Origin: Sphingobacterium sp. FBM7-1 | GTDB taxonomy: Bacteria > Bacteroidota > Bacteroidia > Sphingobacteriales > Sphingobacteriaceae | Assembly (NCBI RefSeq): GCF_020687765.1 | Contig: NZ_JAJEWJ010000002.1 | Coordinates: forward strand, 124,001-188,000 | DNA length: 64,000 bases | Direction: 5' to 3' | Part shown: positions 21,584-31,665 of the stretch, piece after piece | How positions within the stretch are numbered: the stretch's first letter is position 1 | Layout of the letters: each line of letters begins with the position of its first letter | The notes under the pieces: generated by a model | The model's database searches: none | What the model was told of the DNA's origin: nothing | What the model saw: only the letters and a program-made list of their open reading frames with translations | Made by a program: the position numbers and the translations under genes

Positions 21584-24500
21584 ATGAAGAGTCCATTATT
21601 ATTACTTTGCCCTTTACTTGTTGTGGGGTCATTGCACATGGCTGTAGCGAACGAATCAGTTCATCATTCGGCCGTGCATGCGGATATGTTGGTTAATGTA
21701 ACCGGAAAAGTTCTAGATCCGGAGGGCAATCCGGTAATCGGAGCGACTGTGGCTATAAAAGGAACGACCACCGGCACACATACGGATGTGGAAGGAGTAT
21801 TCCGATTAAATTTACCGCAGGGCGATGAACTTTTAGTTGTAAGTTACGTGGGTTATAAAACCTTAGAGTATTCGGTTAATAATCAGACCAATGTAACAAT
21901 CGTTTTAGAGCCAGCGGATGCATTGGAGGAAGTCGTCGTTGTGGGATATGGAACCCAGAAAAAGGCCCACCTTACCGGTTCGGTGGAGACCGTTGATATG
22001 GAGGCGATTCAAGACATTCCCGCGACAAACTTGGGTGCTGCGTTGTCTGGCCGCTTGGCTGGTGTTGGAGTTTCCGGTGGAACATCCAGACCCGGGTCTA
22101 AGGCCGCTTTGGAAATTCGGAAAACAATTCCTTATGGAAAAGACGCCGGAACCACCGAACCGTTATATGTGATCGATGGGGTGATACAGGTGAACGAACA
22201 GAATACACCAGAGTCTACCTTGTTTAGTAATCTCGATCCTTCGGAGATCGAAAGTATATCGATTTTAAAGGATGGTGCCGCGGCCGTATATGGCGTGCGG
22301 GGTGCCAACGGTGTGGTCATCGTGACCACCAAAAGAGGGAAAGAAGGCGCACCTAAAATTTCCTATAACGGTTCCATTGCGGTAAATGATAGAACTTACC
22401 GTACGAAGATGATGAATGCCTACGAGTTTGGGCAATACTTCAATATTATGAATGGGCCTTATGGCCGAAATGCACAGCCGGGAAGTAATAACTTCTTCTC
22501 ACAAGATGAATTGGAGCATTTCAAAAATGTAGATTATAACTGGTTAGACGATGCGTGGAAAGCTTCTTATAATACGCGTCATGCATTAAGTGTAAGCGGC
22601 GGGTCGGAGCGTGCTACGTATTTTGGCGGTGTAACTTACAGCAAACAGAATGGTAACCTCGGGACACTAGATTATAATAAGTGGAACTTCCGTGCGGGAA
22701 CTGATGTAAAAGTGGCTTCTAACCTAAAAGTAGGCTTGCAGGTCTCGGGTAATGAGGATCAGTTGGATAAAACTTTCAATAAAGTATCTGGTGAAGGTCC
22801 GGAGGATGACTATAAGAACCTATTGTTGGCGGCGCCTTACGTTCCAGCATATATTGACGGGTTACCGGTCAAACTTCCAGGACGGAACAACGACCTGTCG
22901 GCATACCATTTTTACGAAATTGAGCGGTTGGGTAACTTAGCGGAAACCGATTCTCGTTTTTTCTCGATCAATATCTCCGCAGAATATGAAGCTCCATTTT
23001 TGGAAGGCTTAAAAGCACGGGCAACCTACGCTCGTAATATGCGCCATTCGGCAGGTAGCCAAATTGGAACAAAATACGAGCTCTATGAATTTACCCGAAG
23101 AGGGGAAAATGGCCACATCTACGAAGGATCAACCGACCCTAGACCGCTAACGGTGAGTAATGGTAATCGCCTTTATTTCTCGAATAGAAGTGGGAGCAAC
23201 ACACAAGTCAACTTCTTTCTAACCTATGATAAGCAAATCGGACAACACAACTTCAGTGGGTTGTTTTCGGTAGAGCGTGGTGAGGCGAGAGGTCAGCAAG
23301 AAGATGTTTGGAAATCCGATCCATTAGAAACAACAAATGGTCAGTTCGGTACCGCATTCGGCGAAATTGATGGACGTACATTTGCGAATGAATCGGGTTC
23401 GTTGGGTTATATCGGCCGGGTTAACTATCGTTACGGCGAAAAATATCTCGCTGAGTTCTTGTTCCGTACAGATGCCTCTACCAAGTTTGCGCCCGAAAAT
23501 TATTGGGGAAAATTCTATTCCCTATCCGCAGGATGGGTGTTGAGTGAAGAAGATTTCTTCAAAGAAGTGAAAGGTGTTGATTATTTGAAATTACGTTATT
23601 CCGTTGGTCTTATGGGGAATGATCAATTTACCCCTTGGGCGTGGAGACAACGCTATACGTATCAAGTCGGGAAAGGGCCTGTATTCGGTGGAAACGGTAA
23701 CGCACAAACCGGTATGCGGATGGAAAGAACACCCAATCGGAATGCGACGTGGAGTGATGAGTTTAAAAATAACCTTGGGATAGATGCTCGCTTTTTGAAT
23801 AACCGATTGTCTGCAACGGTCGATGGGTATTTTAATAAAGGAACCAACATCCTATTGGAGCGCGTGGGCAATGTACCGGTTTCTGTAGGTGGATCAGTGG
23901 CGGCAGAAAACTATGCGCGCGTAAACACTTATGGATACGAAATTTCGCTGGGATGGAACGATCGGATCGGTCGTGATTTTAGCTATGGCGTCAGCGGTCG
24001 TTTGTCATGGGCGGATTCCAAAATCATTCGCATTGACCAATCCGAAGCCTACGAGGCTTATCCTTGGAACCCCGACAGAAATGGTGCTTCCGGCGATATT
24101 GGTATGTGGGGTTATGATTACTTAGGCATGTTTAGAACGCAGCAAGAAATTGATGCCTACGTAAATGAATACAACATTACCGAAGTCTTTGGTACCGCGG
24201 CTGATCAGCTCCGTCCGGGTATGCTGTATTATCGCGATGTTCGCGGTCCACTTCAAGCGGATGGTACCTTTGCCGCACCTGATGGGGTCATTAACAAAGA
24301 CGACCAAATATTGTTAAGCAAAAAACAGGGTAACCCGTACGCATATGGTATTACGCTTAGGGCTGGGTACAAGCGTATTGCTTTTGAGACGGTCATTACC
24401 GGTAGTTTCGGAGGATGGTCGGAGATCGGTGAACGCAAGAAATTGAATAACGACATCACCCGAGTCTATAATAACCTTCCGGTTATATGGAATGATATTT

Positions 24501-24805
24501 ATGATCCGGAACTTAATCCAACCGGAACCATGCCTAATCCGGAATGGGAAAATATATATGGTGTCAGCTCAAACTTCTGGCGAACAAGTGCATTCAGAAT
24601 GCGTGTAGCCAGTATGAATTTGAGCTATACATTGCCTTCTTCGGTCATCGATCGTTTAAAGGTCTCTAATGCACGTTTTTATCTTTCGGCAATCAATCCA
24701 ATGGCTTTATACCAGCCGTTTAGCTATAAAGATGCCTATGGAACGTCTTGGGATTCGTATCCAAACTTAAAGACTTTCTCTTTCGGGCTTAATCTTACGT
24801 TATAA
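21584..24805 (+). CDS. SusC-type TonB-dependent outer-membrane transporter
   Basis: A 1073-residue outer-membrane channel that imports oligosaccharides with its SusD lid, powered by TonB. The order is: signal peptide (to HMAVAN); carboxypeptidase-regulatory-like domain (about 35-108; VTGKVLDPEGNPVIGATV); the SusC signature and TonB box region EEVVVVGYGTQKK (about 115-127); plug with SISILKDGAAAVYGVRGANGVVIVTTK; 22-strand barrel ending in an aromatic FSFGLNLTL. It is followed after 26 bp by its SusD partner. The pectin neighbours suggest galacturonan or rhamnogalacturonan oligosaccharides as cargo. Confidence 0.96.
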   Translation: MKSPLLLLCPLLVVGSLHMAVANESVHHSAVHADMLVNVTGKVLDPEGNPVIGATVAIKGTTTGTHTDVEGVFRLNLPQGDELLVVSYVGYKTLEYSVNNQTNVTIVLEPADALEEVVVVGYGTQKKAHLTGSVETVDMEAIQDIPATNLGAALSGRLAGVGVSGGTSRPGSKAALEIRKTIPYGKDAGTTEPLYVIDGVIQVNEQNTPESTLFSNLDPSEIESISILKDGAAAVYGVRGANGVVIVTTKRGKEGAPKISYNGSIAVNDRTYRTKMMNAYEFGQYFNIMNGPYGRNAQPGSNNFFSQDELEHFKNVDYNWLDDAWKASYNTRHALSVSGGSERATYFGGVTYSKQNGNLGTLDYNKWNFRAGTDVKVASNLKVGLQVSGNEDQLDKTFNKVSGEGPEDDYKNLLLAAPYVPAYIDGLPVKLPGRNNDLSAYHFYEIERLGNLAETDSRFFSINISAEYEAPFLEGLKARATYARNMRHSAGSQIGTKYELYEFTRRGENGHIYEGSTDPRPLTVSNGNRLYFSNRSGSNTQVNFFLTYDKQIGQHNFSGLFSVERGEARGQQEDVWKSDPLETTNGQFGTAFGEIDGRTFANESGSLGYIGRVNYRYGEKYLAEFLFRTDASTKFAPENYWGKFYSLSAGWVLSEEDFFKEVKGVDYLKLRYSVGLMGNDQFTPWAWRQRYTYQVGKGPVFGGNGNAQTGMRMERTPNRNATWSDEFKNNLGIDARFLNNRLSATVDGYFNKGTNILLERVGNVPVSVGGSVAAENYARVNTYGYEISLGWNDRIGRDFSYGVSGRLSWADSKIIRIDQSEAYEAYPWNPDRNGASGDIGMWGYDYLGMFRTQQEIDAYVNEYNITEVFGTAADQLRPGMLYYRDVRGPLQADGTFAAPDGVINKDDQILLSKKQGNPYAYGITLRAGYKRIAFETVITGSFGGWSEIGERKKLNNDITRVYNNLPVIWNDIYDPELNPTGTMPNPEWENIYGVSSNFWRTSAFRMRVASMNLSYTLPSSVIDRLKVSNARFYLSAINPMALYQPFSYKDAYGTSWDSYPNLKTFSFGLNLTL

Positions 24806-24831
24806 TCACCATTAAATAACAACGAATAATA

Positions 24832-26853
24832 ATGAAAAAGTATCTATATATCCATTTGTTGCTATCGCTCTTCTTGCTGACTACCGGCTGTAGTGATAAG
24901 TTTTTAGAAGAAAAGCGCGATTTAGGAGCGGTAAACGAAGATGTGTTTATCGATCCGGTATTGGGACAAGCTTATATCGACTATGTTTATGGGCTGTTTT
25001 TGCCGGCGAATAACCAAACTGGTTTTATGCAAACAAATACCGCGTCAGAAAATGGCTCCTACAATACCGTATTTACCCAAACTACCGACGAATTGGCGGG
25101 AGAGACTGATTTCAATAAGGAATGGGCAAACATCTCCTATGTGAACAACCACGCCAATAAGTACTTTGGTCAGCGCATGGGGACGAGTATCAGCAACAAC
25201 ACCTGGACGCGCTTGAGACAGATTAACTTATTCCTAACAGAGGTCGATAAGTATGATATGGACGAAGCCCCTAAGAATCTCTTAAAAGGGCAGATGTATT
25301 TTTGGCGTGCCTGGCAATATTTCGAACTAGTCAGATTGTACGGTGGCGTACCGTTGGTACTCGAACCCCAAAATCCCGCGGTAGGTGATATTGAAAAAAA
25401 TGCGACACCGCGTAGTTCAACGGCCGAAACCATTACGCAGATCTGTGCGGACCTAGACCAAGCTATCGCGCTCTTGCCCGGTAAATGGGATAATGCTAAC
25501 TGGGGGCGCATCACTAGTGGTGCGGCGGCAGCTGTAAAAGGGCGCGTGTTGCTTACCTATGCTAGCCCGCTTTTTAATCCTAATGATGACGTCGAGCGCT
25601 GGCAAGCAGCTTACGATGCCAACATGGAAGCCAAGGCGCTACTCGAACAAAATGGTTTTGGTCTTTACCAAGAAGGCAATTTAGCCAACGGCGAAGCTTG
25701 GGGAAATATGTGGTTTAAAGAAGAAGGAAATCCCGAAGCTATTATCGTATTTAGTTTCAATAATTTGGCTAAAGGAGGCAATTTTGCTAAAAATAGTGGG
25801 TGGGAACAAGCCATCCGTCCAAAGGAAATTAATGGTGAGGGATCTGTTTCGCCTACTAAACAGATTGTTGAGTCTTTTCCGATGAAGGATGGTAAAGCTA
25901 TAAATGACGCTTCATCAGCCTATGCATATGACGCCAACAAGTTTTATAAAAACAGAGATCCACGTTTTTATAAATCCTTTGCTTATAACGGCGCTATTTG
26001 GCCTTATGGAGGCAATGATAATTTCAAGCTTTGGACGTATTCTTGGAGAAGAGACAACGGTAGCGCTTATTTGCCCACCGAGACAAGAGGTGCGAATACT
26101 AGTGGTATCTACGTGCGCAAGGCGTCGAACTTAGGCGCTAGCAACGCGATTAACAATTTTGAACAAAGCGGGACAGACTTTATGGAATTCCGCTTCGCAG
26201 AATTGGTGTTGAATATAGCGGAATGTGCCGTTGGTATCAATAAATTGAACGAAGGGCTAGAAGGGCTGACGGAAATAAGAGCACGTGCCGGTGTTGAAAA
26301 TAATGATGGAGCTTATGGTTTAGCAGCTGTAGCAGGAGATCGCAATAAACTATTTAAAGCGATTCTAGACGAGCGAAAAATCGAATTTGCTTATGAAGGC
26401 AAGCGCTTTTACGATCTTAGACGTTGGATGCTATTTGATAATGCGACCGGTATGAATACACGTTTAGGTATTCCGGTATTGAACGGTACACGTCGTACCG
26501 GTTACCGTATCACCGTTAAAGATGACGCAGGTGAGTATTTCGGAGCGGTAGATCCCCTACGAGCAAGTGACGATGGCAACGTGCCGGTAATCGACCGAAA
26601 CGCGAGCGACTATCCAGCGGGTATAGAAACCTACGAGGAATATCTTGACTACCTATATGATCATTATTTTGTAGTAGACGAGCGCGATGACTTGGATCGT
26701 ACCAATGTTTCTCCGCAATGGACATTCAAGTGGTATCCCGAATACTATTACTTCGGAATCCATCAAAACGTGTTGGAAACATCGCCGTACCTCGAACAAA
26801 CGAAAGGCTGGAATAGCATAAGTGGTGCAGGTACCTTTGACCCCCTGCAATAG
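24832..26853 (+). CDS. SusD-type surface glycan-binding lipoprotein
   Basis: The 673-residue lid of the preceding SusC channel. The lipobox is LTTGCSDK, with the acylated Cys near residue 20. The N-terminal TPR-like helices (AYIDYVYGLFLP; LKGQMYFWRAWQYFELVRLYGGVPLV) and the RagB/SusD C-terminal region (FRFAELVLNIAECAVGINKLNEGLEGLTEIRARAGV; DERKIEFAYEGKRFYDLRRW) are complete. It ends in FDPLQ, like other members. A strong terminator 23 bp later closes the operon. Confidence 0.95.
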   Translation: MKKYLYIHLLLSLFLLTTGCSDKFLEEKRDLGAVNEDVFIDPVLGQAYIDYVYGLFLPANNQTGFMQTNTASENGSYNTVFTQTTDELAGETDFNKEWANISYVNNHANKYFGQRMGTSISNNTWTRLRQINLFLTEVDKYDMDEAPKNLLKGQMYFWRAWQYFELVRLYGGVPLVLEPQNPAVGDIEKNATPRSSTAETITQICADLDQAIALLPGKWDNANWGRITSGAAAAVKGRVLLTYASPLFNPNDDVERWQAAYDANMEAKALLEQNGFGLYQEGNLANGEAWGNMWFKEEGNPEAIIVFSFNNLAKGGNFAKNSGWEQAIRPKEINGEGSVSPTKQIVESFPMKDGKAINDASSAYAYDANKFYKNRDPRFYKSFAYNGAIWPYGGNDNFKLWTYSWRRDNGSAYLPTETRGANTSGIYVRKASNLGASNAINNFEQSGTDFMEFRFAELVLNIAECAVGINKLNEGLEGLTEIRARAGVENNDGAYGLAAVAGDRNKLFKAILDERKIEFAYEGKRFYDLRRWMLFDNATGMNTRLGIPVLNGTRRTGYRITVKDDAGEYFGAVDPLRASDDGNVPVIDRNASDYPAGIETYEEYLDYLYDHYFVVDERDDLDRTNVSPQWTFKWYPEYYYFGIHQNVLETSPYLEQTKGWNSISGAGTFDPLQ

Positions 26854-26875
26854 GCTACAGGCTTAATTATATGCC

Positions 26876-26916
26876 AAAAACACCCTACTCAAACGAAGAG
26901 TAGGGTGTTTTTTTTT
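26876..26916 (+). terminator. Rho-independent terminator after the first SusCD operon
   Basis: An 11-bp perfect stem (ACACCCTACTC at 26880-26890 with 26898-26908) and 7-base loop are flanked by an A run and followed by about nine T. It lies just after the SusD stop. Confidence 0.92.
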
Positions 26917-27051
26917 AGGAATTCCTAGTTAATAACAGATATAAACAGGATAAAATAATACAGAATCGCTGTAACTGCTTTGGTTACTTTTGAGGTGTAA
27001 ATCCTTCGTTAGTAGGGTAATTGCGATTTTACACACCAGATATAAACATTT

Positions 27052-28209
27052 ATGAAACAAAAATTGTTAGCCCTTTTCTTATCGTTCGGCTTCTTGGCAT
27101 CTCAAGGGCAGGTAGACCCAGTCTATCAACAAGTCGCGCTAGAACGTGCGGAAAAAATCGTAGCGGAAATAGCGCCTAGTTTAGAAACGGATCAAAAACC
27201 TATCGTCCGTGATTTAGTCGCAGATCAGTATTCCACACTACATGCTATCCATGCAGAACGGGATCGTCAGCTTGCGGAAGATGAAGGCAACAGAGACAAA
27301 ATCCTTGCGCATGCCGCGGCTGTAGTGGCCTCACAACATGAAGAATACCTCAGCAAATTACAAAAGCTACTAACCGTCGAACAGGTAGAAGGGATAAAAA
27401 ATGGAATGACCTATTACACGGTGCCGAAAACCTATAACAACTATCTTTTAATGCTTCCTTTTGCGACGGACGAGGAGTTAGCGATGATCTTGGAAAACTT
27501 GACGGAAGCCCGGGAACACGCGATGGACGGTGGCTCCGCAAAGGAAAAACATGCTTGGTTCAACAAGTACAAAGGACGGATTGCCAATGCATTGGCAGCT
27601 AACGGATATAATCTGAAAGAAGAAGGAGAAAGATGGGCTGAAAGAAGAGATTTGAATTCCTCTGCAACCTATATTACGGAATCAAGCAGCGTGATGCAGA
27701 AATTAGCGCTATCCGATAAATGGCAAGCGGAGCAGGTCAGAAATCTATTGGCTTTTCAATATCAGCAGATGGAGACCATTTACGCAACGAAGCAGTTGGA
27801 AACAGCTGAAATGAACAAGGCCGGATTAGACGAAGCGGAAAAAGAGAAGCGTGCGACGCAAATCTGGGAGGATAGTAAAAAGGCTTTAGATTGGCAACGC
27901 GATCGCTTTTTCGAAAAGCTAGCGCTACTATTGGATGATGCGCAAATTGAATTGGTAAAAAATGAGATGACGCATCAGGGATTTCCGAAGGAACTTGCAC
28001 GCTTTGAAGAACTACTGCCTGCACTGACCGACGAGCACAAGGCTGCGATAGTAGTCTATTTAAAAGAGGGTCGGGAAAACGCGCTGAATGTGTTGACGAA
28101 CCGGGAGCGAAATCAGTGGTTCGCTAAATATCGCGGGCGAGCCAACAATTATCTTTCTAAGCAAGGATATGATTTGAGGAAGGCGACGGAAGAACTAGAA
28201 CGACGATAA
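27052..28209 (+). CDS. Secreted DUF3826-like protein, tandem duplicated domain
   Basis: Unknown function. The 385-residue protein has a signal peptide (to GFLASQGQ) and two copies of the helical domain seen in the protein at 20910. Copy 1 (about 22-205) has VEGIKNGMTYYTVPKTY, ILENLTEAREHAMD and NKYKGRIANALAANGYNLKEE. Copy 2 (about 206-385) has IELVKNEMTHQGFPKEL, IVVYLKEGRENALN and AKYRGRANNYLSKQGYDLRK. Copy 1 is much closer to the single-domain protein than copy 2 is, so the second domain has diverged. It is transcribed on its own between the SusD terminator and the PL1 pair. A role in handling or sensing the imported sugar, or in folding the secreted lyases, is possible but unproven. Confidence 0.65.
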   Translation: MKQKLLALFLSFGFLASQGQVDPVYQQVALERAEKIVAEIAPSLETDQKPIVRDLVADQYSTLHAIHAERDRQLAEDEGNRDKILAHAAAVVASQHEEYLSKLQKLLTVEQVEGIKNGMTYYTVPKTYNNYLLMLPFATDEELAMILENLTEAREHAMDGGSAKEKHAWFNKYKGRIANALAANGYNLKEEGERWAERRDLNSSATYITESSSVMQKLALSDKWQAEQVRNLLAFQYQQMETIYATKQLETAEMNKAGLDEAEKEKRATQIWEDSKKALDWQRDRFFEKLALLLDDAQIELVKNEMTHQGFPKELARFEELLPALTDEHKAAIVVYLKEGRENALNVLTNRERNQWFAKYRGRANNYLSKQGYDLRKATEELERR

Positions 28210-28261
28210 TATTTTACAAACTCTCGTGAAGATAATATAAATAAGCCGCCGTTTATACCTT

Positions 28262-28269
28262 TAACTTTG
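28262..28269 (+). promoter_or_regulatory. Candidate -7 element upstream of the PL1 pair
   Basis: TAACTTTG matches TAnnTTTG exactly, 61 bp before the preferred PL1 start. There is no TTTG at the expected -33 distance, so it would need an activator if real. Confidence 0.35.
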
Positions 28270-28329
28270 ATCAAGCTAATTCAAGTGTAAGCTTATATGC
28301 CTGATATTAGCATAAAAAAATATTTATAT

Positions 28330-29967
28330 ATGAGTAATAAAATATCATTTTTAGTCGCGGCAATCTTCAGTTTAGTCGTGATAACAGCAAAAGCGCAGTA
28401 TCCAAAAATTCCGGCGGATGTTCAAAAAGCTTCCAATGAAATGATGGAACATGCCCGCCAACAATCGGACATAGCGTGGGGCAAAGCACTTCCGATAATC
28501 GAAGCGTATGCTAAGCAGGGCAAACCCTATATTCCTTGGGCGTCCCGCCCAACCGATTTGCCACAGGCAGAAATACCGGCGTTTCCAGGAGCTGAGGGCG
28601 GCGGTAAATATACGTATGGTGGTCGTGGCGGTAAAGTATATGTCGTTACCAGCTTAGCCGATAGTGGCCCCGGCACACTACGCGAGGCCTGTGAACAAGG
28701 CGGTCCACGTATTATCGTTTTCAATGTATCCGGTATCATTCAACTCAAAACGCCCTTAATTATACGGGCACCCTACGTTACGATAGCAGGGCAATCTGCT
28801 CCTGGGGATGGGATATGTGTTGCCGGCGAATCGGTATGGATCAATACACATGATGTCCTGATACGGCATATGCGTTTCCGCAGGGGAGAAACTTATGTCG
28901 GCCGACGGGATGATGCGATCGGCGGTAACCCCGTTGGAAATATCATGATCGATCACGTCTCGGCAAGCTGGGGGCTGGACGAAAACATGTCCATGTACCG
29001 TCATATGTATAACGACAGTACAGGATCGCAAGAAAAGAAATTCGGAACCGTCAACATCACTATTCAAAACTCGATATTCTCGGAAGCATTAGACACTTGG
29101 AACCATGCTTTCGGTAGTACGTTAGGAGGAGAAAACGCGACTTTTATGCGGAACCTATGGGCGAACAATGCGGCGCGGAATCCGTCCATCGGTTGGAACG
29201 GTATCTTTAACTTCGCGAACAACGTTGTTTATAACTGGGTGCACCGGGCGATAGACGGTGGTGATTATACCGCGCAGTATAATATTATGAACAACTACTT
29301 TAAGCCAGGTCCCGCAACGCCGGCAGGCGAGCCCATAAGCTATCGTCTACTGAAACCAGAATCAGGAAGAAGTAAGTTGCCTTATGTCGTATTTGGCCGC
29401 GCACATGTAGAAGGTAATATCGTTGATGGAAATGCAGCGGTTACGGCAGACAACTGGGATGGCGGTGTTCAGATCGAAAACAAACAAGGAAATCTCATGA
29501 GCTTTGAGGAAGCTACTCCTTATTTCGCGGCTATGCGGTCTAATAAGCCTTTCCCTCATGCAGCGTTTACCCTTACATCCGCCGAAGAGGCATACGAATA
29601 TGTTCTTAAAAATGCCGGTGCAACCTTGCCGAGACGTGACCCTGTGGATCAGCGGATTGTTCGAGAAGTGCGTGATGGGAAACCAACTCCATTGAAAAAC
29701 GTGACGCTACCTGAGAAGGATTTTGAACACCGAAGATTACCGAAGGATTCTTACAAAGTAGGTATTATCACGGATATTTCGCAAGTAGGCGGTTATCCAA
29801 AATATAAAGGAAAGCCTTATAAGGATAGCGATAACGATGGTATTCCCGACGAGGTAGAAATAAAAATGGGCTTAGATCCAAAGAATCCGGAAGATTCTGC
29901 AGAAATCACCGAATCGGGATATGCCAACATTGAGATTTATTTAAATAATTTAGCTTCAAAAGGTTAA
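28330..29967 (+). CDS. Secreted PL1 pectate lyase with C-terminal calcium-type repeat
   Basis: A right-handed beta-helix lyase cleaving alpha-1,4-galacturonan by beta-elimination. I prefer the ATG at 28330 (545 residues; MSNKISFLVAAIFSLVVITAKAQ is a clean signal peptide) over the frame start at 28297. Family motifs are PAFPGAEGGGKYTYGGRGG, LADSGPGTLREA, VTIAGQSAPGDG, the probable calcium site DHVSASWGLDENMS and the arginine motif NNAARNPSIG. After the helix a linker leads to DSDNDGIPDEVEIKMGLDP, a thrombospondin-3/EF-hand-like calcium loop shared by all five PL1 proteins here. It is paired with a close paralogue 3 bp downstream. Confidence 0.92.
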   Translation: MSNKISFLVAAIFSLVVITAKAQYPKIPADVQKASNEMMEHARQQSDIAWGKALPIIEAYAKQGKPYIPWASRPTDLPQAEIPAFPGAEGGGKYTYGGRGGKVYVVTSLADSGPGTLREACEQGGPRIIVFNVSGIIQLKTPLIIRAPYVTIAGQSAPGDGICVAGESVWINTHDVLIRHMRFRRGETYVGRRDDAIGGNPVGNIMIDHVSASWGLDENMSMYRHMYNDSTGSQEKKFGTVNITIQNSIFSEALDTWNHAFGSTLGGENATFMRNLWANNAARNPSIGWNGIFNFANNVVYNWVHRAIDGGDYTAQYNIMNNYFKPGPATPAGEPISYRLLKPESGRSKLPYVVFGRAHVEGNIVDGNAAVTADNWDGGVQIENKQGNLMSFEEATPYFAAMRSNKPFPHAAFTLTSAEEAYEYVLKNAGATLPRRDPVDQRIVREVRDGKPTPLKNVTLPEKDFEHRRLPKDSYKVGIITDISQVGGYPKYKGKPYKDSDNDGIPDEVEIKMGLDPKNPEDSAEITESGYANIEIYLNNLASKG

Positions 29968-29970
29968 AAG

Positions 29971-31587
29971 ATGAACATCAGATCACTCCTACCCGGATTG
30001 CTATTGCTACTGCCTGCCTTGTCGTTTGCACAGTACCCCGTTATTCCAGATTCTTTGCAGAAGATGGCGGATGCTAGAGAAATGGTAGAAGAACAGCGAT
30101 TGGAAAAGGCTTGGGAAGTAGCAAAGTCGGTGATGGAAAAAGAGGGCAAGCCTTATATTCCGTGGGCAGCGAAACCCGAAGATTTGCCGCAGGCCGATAT
30201 CCCGGCTTTCCCGGGAGCTGAAGGTGGAGGTGCGTATACGCCGGGAGGTAGAGGTGGTCGCGTATTTGTCGTAACTAGCTTGGCGGACAGCGGGCCGGGT
30301 ACTTTACGCGAAGCTTGTGAAGCTGGCGGTGCGCGTATTATCGTTTTCAATGTAGCTGGGGTAATCGAATTGGAGAAACCTATTGTTGTCAAAGCACCGT
30401 ATGTGACCATTGCAGGGCAAACAGCTCCGGGCGACGGTGTCTGTGTTGCCGGCGAGTCTTTCTTGATTGACACCCATGACGTCATCGTACGCTTTATGCG
30501 GTTCCGCCGAGGTGTGACGGATGTCACGCGGCGTGATGATGCATTGGGAGGAAATGGCGTAGGAAATATTATCCTTGATCACGTTTCCGCCAGTTGGGGA
30601 TTAGATGAAAATATGTCGATGTATCGGCACGTTTACGACAGAACCGGTAAGAATTTAAAATTACCGACGGTGAACATTACGATCCAAAACTCGATTTTTT
30701 CAGAAGCTTTGGATACCTACAATCATGCTTTCGGAAGTACGATTGGCGGATTGAACAGCACCTTTATGCGTAATTTATGGGCTTCCAATATCAGTCGTAA
30801 CCCTTCGATAGGGATGTACGGTGATTTCGGTTTTGTGAATAATGTGGTTTGGAATTGGTGGAACAGAAGTGCGGATGGCGGCGATCACCGTTCGGAATAT
30901 AATTTTATCAGTAATTATTACAAACCGGGGCCAATCACTCCGCTTGATAAGCCTATATCCTATCGTCTTCTCAAGCCAGAGTCTGGCAGAAGTAAGGAAA
31001 ATGCCAACATGTTTGGAAAAGCCTATGTGCAGGGAAATATAGTAGCGGGGAATAAACGCGTAACGAAAGATAACTGGGATGGCGGTGTGCAGCCGGAAGT
31101 AAATGGGGATGTCGATGCTATCTTACAGCAGATCAAAGTCGATCAGCCATTTCCGTTGTCTAATTTTGGTAAGATATTATCGGCTCAGAAAGCATATGAT
31201 TATGTCTTAAAGAATGTAGGTGCTACCCTTCCTAAACGAGATGCAGTGGACGAACGTATTGTCAAGCAGGTCAAAACGGGGAAGGTGTTTTATACCGAGC
31301 CTGCAGAACCCGTTAAGCCGTCGCCGTACGTAAAGCGTCGCCTGCCAATGGACTCTTATAAGCAAGGTATTATTACGGATATTAATCAGGTAGGGGGATA
31401 TCCCGTGTATAGCGGTACACCTTATCAAGATACCGACAATGATGGTATTCCAGACGCGGCGGAGCGGAAGATGGGGCTGGATCCCAATAATTCCGCGGAT
31501 GCCGCACAAATCAGTAAAAATGGATATGCCCATATAGAGAATTACCTTAATAGTGTAGTTCCCGAGAAGACTGTTAGACCTTTATAA
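29971..31587 (+). CDS. Secreted PL1 pectate lyase, paralogue of the preceding gene
   Basis: A 538-residue exported lyase (signal peptide to LSFAQ), collinear with the gene before it over the whole length. Near-identical blocks include PEDLPQADIPAFPGAEGGG, DHVSASWGLDENMSMYRH and ISYRLLKPESGRSK. The arginine motif reads SNISRNPSIG, and the C-terminal calcium-type loop DTDNDGIPDAAERKMGLDP is present. The high similarity and 3-bp spacing indicate a local tandem duplication; differences cluster in surface loops and the C-terminal linker, so the pair may differ in preferred chain length or methyl-esterification. A terminator follows. Confidence 0.92.
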   Translation: MNIRSLLPGLLLLLPALSFAQYPVIPDSLQKMADAREMVEEQRLEKAWEVAKSVMEKEGKPYIPWAAKPEDLPQADIPAFPGAEGGGAYTPGGRGGRVFVVTSLADSGPGTLREACEAGGARIIVFNVAGVIELEKPIVVKAPYVTIAGQTAPGDGVCVAGESFLIDTHDVIVRFMRFRRGVTDVTRRDDALGGNGVGNIILDHVSASWGLDENMSMYRHVYDRTGKNLKLPTVNITIQNSIFSEALDTYNHAFGSTIGGLNSTFMRNLWASNISRNPSIGMYGDFGFVNNVVWNWWNRSADGGDHRSEYNFISNYYKPGPITPLDKPISYRLLKPESGRSKENANMFGKAYVQGNIVAGNKRVTKDNWDGGVQPEVNGDVDAILQQIKVDQPFPLSNFGKILSAQKAYDYVLKNVGATLPKRDAVDERIVKQVKTGKVFYTEPAEPVKPSPYVKRRLPMDSYKQGIITDINQVGGYPVYSGTPYQDTDNDGIPDAAERKMGLDPNNSADAAQISKNGYAHIENYLNSVVPEKTVRPL

Positions 31588-31630
31588 TTCCCTTTAAAGG
31601 CACTCTTTTATTAGTTTAGTTAGTTTGGTA

Positions 31631-31665
31631 AGCTGTTGCACAATATCGTGCAACAGCTTTTTTTG
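31631..31665 (+). terminator. Rho-independent terminator after the PL1 pair
   Basis: A perfect 11-bp stem (AGCTGTTGCAC at 31631-31641 with 31648-31658), 6-base loop and a run of seven T. Confidence 0.93.
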
